The translations under genes were made by a program, and so were the position numbers. Of a stretch of DNA of 9,960 nucleotides, positions 1 through 5,462 are shown one piece after another; position 1 is the stretch's first letter, and each line of letters opens with the position of its first letter. The notes beneath the pieces are model-generated. The model ran no database searches. It had not been told where the DNA came from and saw only the letters and a list, made by a program, of their open reading frames with translations. The stretch spans positions 1 to 9,960 of the forward strand of contig RFWS01000035.1 in NCBI GenBank assembly GCA_009921985.1, written 5' to 3'. This stretch comes from a bacterium. GTDB lineage: Bacteria > Verrucomicrobiota > Verrucomicrobiia > Methylacidiphilales > Verrucolacustridaceae.

Positions 1-188
1 TTAAGTCTTTTCCCAGGTGCATCGTTTTTGTCGAAACGGCAGAGCTCAAGCCAAATTTTCAGGCTCTCTGCAGAAGATAACGATCGATAAAAGCGCTGGT
101 TTTCACGTTCATGGGAAGCAAAGGAACGAAAGATTTTGGCGACTTTGGCCACCTAATAATGGTAGCAACACAAGTTTGTTAGGCGAAC
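1..188. other. No supported gene; flanking non-coding stretch
   Basis: This stretch is visibly less GC-rich than the rest of the window. An open frame at 17-400 crosses it, but that protein has no recognisable domain and overlaps the 3' end of the better supported membrane protein gene on the opposite strand. Only small inverted repeats are visible, such as a 5-bp stem at 23-27/34-38 and a 6-bp stem at 178-183/188-193 that holds the stop codon of the neighbouring minus-strand gene. The left edge may hold the tail of another gene, which cannot be judged from here. Confidence 0.5.
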
Positions 189-785
189 CTAACTTGAAGA
201 GCTTTGCTTTCGTAAGCTGCTTTCCATCAATCGATGAGATCGGCGACGACCAAAAAACCAGCTCAAGAAGGCCAAATTCAGCCCACCCCAAAGGGCAAGC
301 AGAACCAGAAAGTCCCGCCCGCAGGGGCCCATGGGCGGAACCAGCCGCCATAAAGCAAAAGCCGCTAGGCCCAGCCAAAGAAGCACCCAGTGAAAAGTAA
401 AGAAGCTGAAGAAGCGGAGCGGAGTGGAGGGGACAAAGCCGCCGATTTTTGGGGCATCGATGGGGTAGAAATAAAGATCCTCGATCTCGGATCCGACCAG
501 AGTGCCTTTACCAAGTGCCTTGTTCAGCTGCGTCTCTAGGTGACGGGCGTGGAGACGGGCGAAGTCGACGAAGTGCAGATAGAAACAGGACTGGGTCCCG
601 GCGGTGATCACGAGGAAGGGAACAAGGGCCAGGGAAAGAGGGCTCTCCCAGAAAAGGCATGCAATCACTAGGACGAGGAAGAAGTAGAGGCCGTGGAAGA
701 ACTTCTTATGGTAGGCGTACTGCATCTCCCGCATGCGGCGAAGCTGCTCCATCCAAGCCTGAATCCTGAGTTCCTCTTTGGCCAT
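189..785 (-). CDS. Four-helix integral membrane protein of unknown family
   Basis: This would be a 198-residue inner-membrane protein; I do not recognise the family. An Arg/Lys-rich, probably cytoplasmic N-terminus (residues 1-28) is followed by two closely spaced hydrophobic segments (about 30-46 and 49-68). A soluble loop of about 60 residues contains an acidic/aromatic stretch (EIEDLYFYPID, about 100-110), then two more hydrophobic segments follow (about 128-147 and 157-178). The protein ends in a basic, serine-rich tail (GRRRSHR... to SSSS). The ATG at 785 is preferred over an in-frame TTG at 821. Neither has a convincing Shine-Dalgarno; a GGGAGG at about 812-817 lies too far from the ATG. 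The gene is divergent from the solute-binding protein gene, with about 80 bp between starts, so the two may share a control region. The long open frame and clear membrane pattern support a real gene, but no function can be assigned. Confidence 0.72.
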   Translation of the reverse strand: MAKEELRIQAWMEQLRRMREMQYAYHKKFFHGLYFFLVLVIACLFWESPLSLALVPFLVITAGTQSCFYLHFVDFARLHARHLETQLNKALGKGTLVGSEIEDLYFYPIDAPKIGGFVPSTPLRFFSFFTFHWVLLWLGLAAFALWRLVPPMGPCGRDFLVLLALWGGLNLAFLSWFFGRRRSHRLMESSLRKQSSSS

Positions 786-840
786 GACTCTGATTCTGCC
801 GGTTTTGTTCCTCCCGGACAACCTTGCGGCTTTTCCGCCC

Positions 841-858
841 AGCTCTTTTGGGAGAGCT
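841..858 (+). promoter_or_regulatory. Inverted repeat overlapping the ribosome-binding site of the solute-binding protein gene
   Basis: A perfect 6-bp inverted repeat, AGCTCT (841-846) and AGAGCT (853-858), flanks a 6-nt loop. The right arm contains most of the Shine-Dalgarno GGGAGAG (850-856), which ends 9 nt before the ATG at 866. In RNA this would partly hide the ribosome-binding site; in DNA it could be a small operator in the divergent 786-865 region. The repeat and the RBS are seen directly, while a regulatory role is inference. No clear -35/-10 pair was found for either divergent gene. Confidence 0.4.
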
Positions 859-865
859 TATTTTG

Positions 866-2011
866 ATGGAAGAAAGCCCGACTCCGCCGGATTCATCCAA
901 GCCGACTGATTCCCGTCGGCCGGGACTGATCGGTTTGGGGCTCTTGGCGGCGGCCCTGCTGGGATTCGCCGCGGGTCAGTGGTTTCGTCCCGCCGGGCCG
1001 GAGCCCGAAAGGCTTCCCGCCCCATCCATCCCTTCGGTTTTTCAGGCGCCCAAACTGGTTGTTTACCAGGAAGGCCAACCTATCCCCCAGCTGTGGCTGG
1101 ATACTTTCAGCTCCGCACCCGGCCACCTGAAGGTGGAAGCGCGCCAGTTGATCCGCGGCGAAAACGGCGGCTGGCCCACGGATGGGGATGTTTATTTGCT
1201 GAAGGCGCGCTCCTTTTCGGAAGTGGGTCACTCGGTTTTATGGATGGATCTCAGCGGAAAGATACCCTTAACGGGAATCAATCCTGTCTTTCAGTCCCAA
1301 TCGTTCGACCCGAACAACCTAAAAAGCCGGCCGTGGCGGGTCAGCCCCTGGTTTTTCATGAAGCGGGTGGCGCCCGGCACCCCCCATAAGGTCGCTTTCG
1401 CGGCTCCGAGCCGCTGGGCCAACGAAAATGGATCCATATTTCCCAACGACCCCGATTTGCTGGCGGCGCTGTGGATCAAGTCGCAGGGACGACCCATCAA
1501 CTTCGGCGGTGAAGCGGTTCAGTCCACGGCTCGGCAGCAAGCCGAAGCGGCGTTGGCAGGCAAACTGGCCCCGGAGGAGGATTGCTGGCGGGGACTGAAG
1601 GACGGGCAGGTGCAGTTGAGCTTTCTTCCTTCCTGGAGGCTAGTCCTGGATCCGCAGGCAGGCGGAGGCCTGATCCGTTGGGCGGTGCTTCCCAACGGAA
1701 CCATTGTGGATTTTGAGGTGGCGGGGATCCGGCAAGACTCTTCCCGCAGTGAAATGGCCTTGCGGTTTGTGGAGTTCCTTCTCGCCCCCTCCCAGCAGGC
1801 GGCGCTTTTAGGGGCGACAGGTTACTTTCCGGTTCGGTCACGCCCGGGCCAGGAGTGGACGGGGTCGACCCTCATCATGCCCGCGGGAAACTGGTTTGAC
1901 CGCAGTGAGTTCATCCTTTGGGCCTATCCGAGGCCGGTGGTGGTCCAACCTCAGTTGATCGAGACCAACGCGGCAACCCCTTCCATTACTCCTGAACAAA
2001 AAAATGAATAA
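866..2011 (+). CDS. Membrane-anchored extracellular solute-binding protein, PotD-like (polyamine-type family)
   Basis: The 381-residue protein has a short cytoplasmic N-terminus rich in Pro/Ser, one transmembrane segment (about 19-38) and a long exported domain. Its layout matches family 1 (spermidine/putrescine-type) binding proteins: an opening strand PKLVVYQEG (62-70) typical of the first lobe, a DGDVYLL segment (107-112) where the family has its 'YDV' strand, and a closing half with LKDGQVQLSF (244-253), a strand ending WAVLPNGTIVDF (272-283) and an ALRFVEFLLAPSQQAALLGATGYFPV helix region. Such proteins deliver a ligand to an ABC permease. Here there is no lipobox and no clear signal-peptidase site, so a retained N-terminal anchor is likely. 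No permease or ATPase lies nearby. The ATG at 866 is chosen because GGGAGAG sits 9 nt upstream; the frame could extend to a TTG at 824. The family call is from fold-like sequence pattern, and the ligand is unknown. Confidence 0.72.
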   Translation: MEESPTPPDSSKPTDSRRPGLIGLGLLAAALLGFAAGQWFRPAGPEPERLPAPSIPSVFQAPKLVVYQEGQPIPQLWLDTFSSAPGHLKVEARQLIRGENGGWPTDGDVYLLKARSFSEVGHSVLWMDLSGKIPLTGINPVFQSQSFDPNNLKSRPWRVSPWFFMKRVAPGTPHKVAFAAPSRWANENGSIFPNDPDLLAALWIKSQGRPINFGGEAVQSTARQQAEAALAGKLAPEEDCWRGLKDGQVQLSFLPSWRLVLDPQAGGGLIRWAVLPNGTIVDFEVAGIRQDSSRSEMALRFVEFLLAPSQQAALLGATGYFPVRSRPGQEWTGSTLIMPAGNWFDRSEFILWAYPRPVVVQPQLIETNAATPSITPEQKNE

Positions 2012-2019
2012 TATCAATC

Positions 2020-2043
2020 GGGCGAGCAGCCAGCTGCTTGCCC
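2020..2043 (+). promoter_or_regulatory. Strong hairpin in the leader of the SDR gene
   Basis: GGGCGAGCAGC (2020-2030) pairs with GCTGCTTGCCC (2033-2043), with one G-T pair. In RNA this would give about ten base pairs closed by a CCAG loop. It lies between the stop of the binding-protein gene (2011) and the ATG at 2053, ending 9 nt before that ATG. No T-run follows, so it is not a classical terminator. It may be a processing or stability element, a translation-modulating stem, or a protein-binding palindrome. The structure is seen directly; its role is inference. Confidence 0.5.
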
Positions 2044-2052
2044 CTATCGAGC

Positions 2053-2721
2053 ATGAATCTAAAAGATAAAACCGTTTTGATTACGGGGGCAGGATCGGGG
2101 CTGGGAAAAGCGATGGCAGTGGCGGCGGGGCAAGCAGGGGCGAAGGTGATCTGCGCGGGAAGAAGAAAGGATCGGATCCAGCAAACCGCCGAGGGGGTAA
2201 CCAAGGCCGGAGGTGTGGGCACCGCCGTCGAAATGGACGTCACCGATCCGAAGTCGGTAGAGAAGGGAGTGAAACAGGCGGAGAAAAGTGGGCCCATCGA
2301 AATTCTTATCAACAACGCCGGGATCATCACCGGCCTCAAGTCGGTCCAGGAGTTGCCCATCGAGGAATGGGACAAAATCATGGCCACCAACGTGCGGGGG
2401 CCATACCTCCTGATCCGGACGATCCTACCGGGGATGATCCAGCGGGGTTTCGGGCGCATCGTAAACATCAGCGCGCCCATCAAACACTTGCCCAAAGCCT
2501 CTGCTTACTGCGCCTCCAAGTGTGCCCTCGATTCCCTGACCAAGGCCGTTTCTTACGAGGTGAAGGGAGCCGATGTGCTGGTCAACGCAGTGGAACCTCC
2601 GTTCCTCGACACAGAAATGCACAAGGGGGGCAAGAAGCCGGAAGAGGTGGTGACGCAAATTCTGGAATTGGCGGCGTTAGACACTGGGGCGGCTAGCGGT
2701 CGAATTGTGAAGATTGTGTAA
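2053..2721 (+). CDS. Short-chain dehydrogenase/reductase (SDR), short atypical member
   Basis: This 222-residue cytoplasmic oxidoreductase has a Rossmann fold. The cofactor motif TGAGSGLG lies at 11-18, a basic pair after strand 2 (GRRKDR, 36-41) favours NADP(H) over NAD(H), MDVTD is at 61-65 and NNAG at 87-90. The structural Asn is in ATNVRG (N113), and the catalytic pair is Y152/K156 in YCASK. The active-site serine is uncertain: the usual 'NISS' reads NISA, leaving S140 twelve residues before Tyr instead of the usual thirteen. The usual 'SPG' after strand 6 reads EPP (181-183). The C-terminus is short (classical SDRs are about 250 residues), with a reduced substrate loop ending GRIVKIV. 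The ATG at 2053 is preferred to a TTG at 2038, which lies inside the leader hairpin; no Shine-Dalgarno is visible. The substrate is unknown. The gene may be cotranscribed with the upstream binding protein, 41 nt away. Confidence 0.88.
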   Translation: MNLKDKTVLITGAGSGLGKAMAVAAGQAGAKVICAGRRKDRIQQTAEGVTKAGGVGTAVEMDVTDPKSVEKGVKQAEKSGPIEILINNAGIITGLKSVQELPIEEWDKIMATNVRGPYLLIRTILPGMIQRGFGRIVNISAPIKHLPKASAYCASKCALDSLTKAVSYEVKGADVLVNAVEPPFLDTEMHKGGKKPEEVVTQILELAALDTGAASGRIVKIV

Positions 2722-2739
2722 AACGGCCCTGCCGTTTTT
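2720..2739 (+). terminator. Rho-independent terminator after the SDR gene, possibly bidirectional
   Basis: An 8-bp perfect stem, AAAACGGC (2720-2727) and GCCGTTTT (2731-2738), closes on a 3-nt loop and continues into TTTTT (2735-2739). It overlaps the last two bases of the SDR stop codon. On the minus strand the same hairpin ends in TTTTA, so it may also stop transcripts of the queE operon, whose last gene ends at 2784. The two converging units meet here. Confidence 0.72.
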
Positions 2740-2740
2740 C

Positions 2741-2770
2741 GATTAAGATTAGGATTAAGATGAAGATTGA
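2741..2770. repeat. Degenerate GATNAA hexamer tandem repeat, five units
   Basis: Five consecutive hexamers read GATTAA, GATTAG, GATTAA, GATGAA and GATTGA on the plus strand. They fill most of the gap between the SDR terminator and the end of queE. A second array of the same unit in the same orientation lies at 6048-6071. On the mRNA of the leftward operon these read as pyrimidine-rich UUAAUC/UUCAUC units in the queE 3' trailer. The function is unknown. Confidence 0.75.
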
Positions 2771-2783
2771 GACCGTGCCCGGC

Positions 2784-3473
2784 TTACGTGCCCCGAGTGT
2801 GGCCAAATAATTCAATCTGTAGCCGGGGGCAGAAGCGAAAGCCTTCCCGTTTGCAGATTTCGACAAGCCACGGGGCGCGCGTGGCGAGAGCTTTAGAGTC
2901 GGTGCCCTCGGGCATGAGGAGGACACGGTCCAAGGGGACAGGTGGAAGGCGGGATAAGAGGCCTTTGATTTCTGTCAGATCCTTTTCGGAAGAGACCACG
3001 AACTTAAGCTGGAAGTCGTAATTTTTTATCCACTCGGCGATAACATCCGACCGCAGCCGCGTCTCCTCGTGCTTTTTTGCCCATGCCGGATCTCGCTCCG
3101 CGGAAGGGGTAGAGTTGGAGAGCTTGGGACTCAGGGAGGCGAGGCAGCAGGCGATCCCTGTCGGCAAAACCGTGGCGGCGGTCTCGATCGTGATGTGTTT
3201 GCCGGCTTTTCGCAACCCAGCGGCCAAGGCCGGGAGATCGGGGGCAATCATCGGTTCTCCGCCGGTCAGAACAACGTGGCGGCAGTTCCATTCTGAAATC
3301 TTTTGGAGGACCGCCTCCACGGATATTTCCGGCCCCTCGGGTCTCCAGGAGGCATAAGGAGTGTCACACCAGTGGCAACGCAGGTTACATCCGGAGGTGC
3401 GGACAAATACGGAGGGCACGCCGGCGAGGAGGCCTTCCCCCTGAATCGAATAAAAAATCTCCGCGATCCGCAT
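2784..3473 (-). CDS. queE: 7-carboxy-7-deazaguanine synthase QueE
   Basis: This radical SAM enzyme of 229 residues converts 6-carboxy-5,6,7,8-tetrahydropterin to 7-carboxy-7-deazaguanine in the queuosine/preQ0 pathway. The N-terminus MRIAEIFYSIQGEG is typical of QueE. The [4Fe-4S] cluster motif CxxxCxxC is C29-N-L-R-C33-H-W-C36. The SAM-binding GGEP motif lies at 71-74, ITIETA at 94-99 and SPKLS at 115-119, and the protein ends in the family-like IELFGHTRG. The open frame continues upstream to 4019, but that extension only shadows queC in another frame. The ATG at 3473 is the correct start, and it shares one base with the queC stop (TGATG). This overlap makes coupled translation likely; no Shine-Dalgarno is seen. 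It is the last gene of the leftward train. The preceding enzyme, QueD, is not in the window. Confidence 0.96.
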   Translation of the reverse strand: MRIAEIFYSIQGEGLLAGVPSVFVRTSGCNLRCHWCDTPYASWRPEGPEISVEAVLQKISEWNCRHVVLTGGEPMIAPDLPALAAGLRKAGKHITIETAATVLPTGIACCLASLSPKLSNSTPSAERDPAWAKKHEETRLRSDVIAEWIKNYDFQLKFVVSSEKDLTEIKGLLSRLPPVPLDRVLLMPEGTDSKALATRAPWLVEICKREGFRFCPRLQIELFGHTRGT

Positions 3474-4165
3474 CAGGAAACGGGAACTGGTTTCGGCGGG
3501 AGTTCGGGGGTGGTGACGTAGGGAGTGGGATCGGGAACGCCGGCATTTAAAAAAGCCTCCCGACGTTCGATGCAGGTGCCACAAGTGCCGCAATGGAGAA
3601 GACCGCCCTTGTAGCAGGACCAGGTGCGGGCGTAGTCGACCTTCAGCTCTCCGCCGCGGCGAACGATGGCAGCCTTGTCCATGGAGACGAACGGACGCAG
3701 CAGTTTGATGCCGGCGTAGGTGCCCTTTGCCATGGCCTGGGCCATCGGTCCGAGGAACTCCTCGCGGCAGTCTGGGTAGATAGTATGGTCGCCGGCGTGG
3801 GCGGCGATGGCGACGGCCTCCGCGCCCAAGCTTTCCGCGTAACCGGTGCCGAGCGAGAGAAACACGCCGTTGCGGAAAGGCACGACGGTCTTTTTCATGG
3901 TCTGCTCCTCGTAATGGCCGTCGGGAATTTTTCCGCCGCTTTTCAGCAGGTCCGACTTGAAGGCCTCGGCAAGAAAGGTGAGCGGGACCACCCGGTTGGG
4001 GATGCGGAGAGCGCGGCACTGGTCGGCCGCGCAGGGCAGTTCCCGGGCGTTGTGCTTGGCGCCGTAATCGAAACTAAGAGCGGTGACCACCTGTTCCGTC
4101 GCAGCCATGTGGTGCAGGACGGTGACGGAGTCCAGCCCGCCGGAAAGCAGGACCACGACTTTCAC
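3473..4165 (-). CDS. queC: 7-cyano-7-deazaguanine (preQ0) synthase QueC
   Basis: QueC uses ATP and ammonia to turn 7-carboxy-7-deazaguanine, the QueE product, into preQ0, the precursor of tRNA queuosine and of some DNA modifications. The 230-residue length is normal. The PP-loop ATPase motif SGGLDS lies at 8-13, SFDYG at 31-35 and VPFRN at 95-99, and four cysteines at 184, 192, 195 and 198 form the expected zinc site. A proline-rich tail follows. The start is a GTG at 4165 overlapping the stop of the upstream hydrolase gene (GTGA), and the end shares one base with queE. QueC and QueE are therefore probably made in step from one message. No tgt, queA, queG or queF is visible here, so the end product (queuosine or another 7-deazaguanine) cannot be decided from the window alone. 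Confidence 0.97.
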   Translation of the reverse strand: MKVVVLLSGGLDSVTVLHHMAATEQVVTALSFDYGAKHNARELPCAADQCRALRIPNRVVPLTFLAEAFKSDLLKSGGKIPDGHYEEQTMKKTVVPFRNGVFLSLGTGYAESLGAEAVAIAAHAGDHTIYPDCREEFLGPMAQAMAKGTYAGIKLLRPFVSMDKAAIVRRGGELKVDYARTWSCYKGGLLHCGTCGTCIERREAFLNAGVPDPTPYVTTPELPPKPVPVS

Positions 4166-4968
4166 GGGAAGAAGGGATTGCGGGCCTTCTCGTGAGCCAC
4201 GGTGGTGAGCGGACCATGACCGGGAAGAAGGATGGTTTCGGGAGGGAGGGTGAGCACCCCCGCGCGAATGGACTCGAGGGCGGGTTTCCAGCGGGCGCGG
4301 ATCCCGCCGACCGAGCCCGCAAAGATCACGTCGCCAACGGCAGCGACAGGGCTCTCCAAGCCGCGAAACTCGTAGACGGTGCCGCCAAGGGAGTGGCCGG
4401 GAACGGTGTGGGCGGTGAGGGTGAGGTCGCCGACCTTAAAATGTTGGTTATTTTTGACCGGCTTACATCCGGCAATGGGTTCCGCCTCCGGCGCAAAGGA
4501 TTGCGCCTTAGTCTTTTCGCGGATCCGATCCAGCTCGAGAACGTGATCGCCGTGGCTGTGGGTCAGAACAATCATCGTCAGGGTGAGCTTGTGGCGGTCG
4601 AGAGCGGCGAAGAGAGCGTCCGCGTCTGTGCCGGCATCGACCGCCACCGCCTTGAGGGTGGCGGGATCCCAGATCAGGTAATGGTTCACGGTGAGATCGG
4701 CGAACGGGGTGCTGAACATCATCACGCCGGAGGGAAGTGCCACAGTGGGGGCCTGCCAGGTTTCGTTGGCCATGTCGGCGATCTGGTCGGCCCGCAGGCC
4801 GAGAGCGCGGGAAAGCCGATCCAACGCGGCCGGCTCGCGGCGGCCGGAGCGGATGGAGTTGAGTTCCGGGACGCCGATGCTGGCTGTTTTACAAAGGTCG
4901 CGATCGGTGATGCCTTGGCCCTTCTGGGCTTTGCCGAGGATGTCGAGAATGGTGTCTTCCAGTTTCAT
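4162..4968 (-). CDS. HTH domain fused to a glyoxalase II-like metallo-beta-lactamase-fold hydrolase
   Basis: The 268-residue protein has two parts. Residues 1 to about 68 are helical and look like an XRE-type or related helix-turn-helix (an ITDRDLCKTASIGVPELNSI segment, then LSRALGLRADQI). Residues 75-268 form a metallo-beta-lactamase fold of the hydroxyacylglutathione-hydrolase type: metal ligands H137, H139, D141 and H142 in THSHGDH, H192 in VPGHSLGG, D213 in GDVIFAGSVGG, and H251 in LLPGHGPLTT followed by HEKARNPFF. All seven usual metal ligands are present, so an active hydrolase (thioester or similar substrate) is expected. The ATG at 4968 overlaps the stop of the DUF1802 gene (ATGA), which excludes the longer open frame to 5067. 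No Shine-Dalgarno is seen. The gene overlaps queC by 4 nt. Whether the HTH binds DNA is not known; the substrate is unknown too. Confidence 0.9.
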   Translation of the reverse strand: MKLEDTILDILGKAQKGQGITDRDLCKTASIGVPELNSIRSGRREPAALDRLSRALGLRADQIADMANETWQAPTVALPSGVMMFSTPFADLTVNHYLIWDPATLKAVAVDAGTDADALFAALDRHKLTLTMIVLTHSHGDHVLELDRIREKTKAQSFAPEAEPIAGCKPVKNNQHFKVGDLTLTAHTVPGHSLGGTVYEFRGLESPVAAVGDVIFAGSVGGIRARWKPALESIRAGVLTLPPETILLPGHGPLTTVAHEKARNPFFP

Positions 4969-5462
4969 GAAAGAAGTTTGGCGGTCTGGCGCGTGATGTC
5001 GGTTTCCGGAACGGGGCTTTCTTTCAGGCCGGTGGGTGGATTTGGAAGTTGAAACCAGGAGCGGCAACCAGATAGGGCGGGAGAGGTTGGCAGGGGCCAG
5101 ACCGGTTCGAGACGAAAGGCCCGGATGTGGGCGAAGTGCAAAAGCTTTTCGTCCCGTGAATCGAAGTGCTCCCTAATGGTTTTTGGATCGTAGGCGGTCA
5201 GAGGCAAAAGTTTTTCAACCCGGGACCATTCCAGCAAGTCACCCGACTGGATGATGTGGACATGGAGGGAGATGGTGAAACCGTCCGAAGAACCGGCCTT
5301 CGGGTTATCGTGGTAGCGGGTGGGCAGGAGATAGAAGGACCTGCTTTCGAAAACGCTGTCTGCGGTGGATTCCCGCAGACCGGCCTTGCGCAGGAGGATA
5401 GACTGGCGGCCGGCGGCAACGGCCTCACAAACCGAAGCCAGTTCCTTGAATCCCAGGCTCAT
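4965..5462 (-). CDS. DUF1802 family protein
   Basis: This is a 165-residue soluble protein without a signal peptide or membrane segment. The pattern matches what I recall of DUF1802: an N-terminal FKELASVCEAVAAGRQSILLRKAGLRE, a central FYLLPTRYHDN, and a C-terminal SGCRSWFQLP. No biochemical function is established that I can name, and no catalytic motif is evident beyond these conserved blocks. The start ATG at 5462 overlaps the pgsA stop (ATGA), and a GGAG about 9 nt upstream, inside pgsA, gives one of the few clear ribosome-binding sites here. The 3' end overlaps the HTH-MBL gene in the same way. The tight overlaps on both sides mean it is made together with PgsA and the hydrolase, but this does not show that it works with them. 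The family assignment is by memory of the motif pattern. Confidence 0.8.
   Translation of the reverse strand: MSLGFKELASVCEAVAAGRQSILLRKAGLRESTADSVFESRSFYLLPTRYHDNPKAGSSDGFTISLHVHIIQSGDLLEWSRVEKLLPLTAYDPKTIREHFDSRDEKLLHFAHIRAFRLEPVWPLPTSPALSGCRSWFQLPNPPTGLKESPVPETDITRQTAKLLS

Noticed and set aside
178..193. 6-bp inverted repeat GTTAGG/CCTAAC with a tetraloop at the end of the membrane protein gene
   Set aside because: It could be a terminator, but no T-run follows on the minus strand and the stem is short, so it is only mentioned as a weak structure.
17..400. Plus-strand open frame of 127 codons at the left edge
   Set aside because: There is no recognisable domain, it overlaps the 3' part of the membrane protein gene on the other strand, and the composition is low in hydrophobic core residues.
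3474..4019. N-terminal extension of queE upstream of 3473
   Set aside because: It would overlap queC completely in another frame and gives an Arg/Pro/His-rich sequence. The ATG at 3473 opens the canonical QueE N-terminus.
4192..5052. 286-codon plus-strand frame opposite the HTH-MBL gene
   Set aside because: It is antisense to a gene with all catalytic residues and coupled starts, and its product shows no domain.
4969..5067. 33-codon N-terminal extension of the HTH-MBL protein
   Set aside because: The extension is basic and low-complexity and overlaps the DUF1802 gene. The ATG at 4968 forms an ATGA overlap like those of neighbouring genes.
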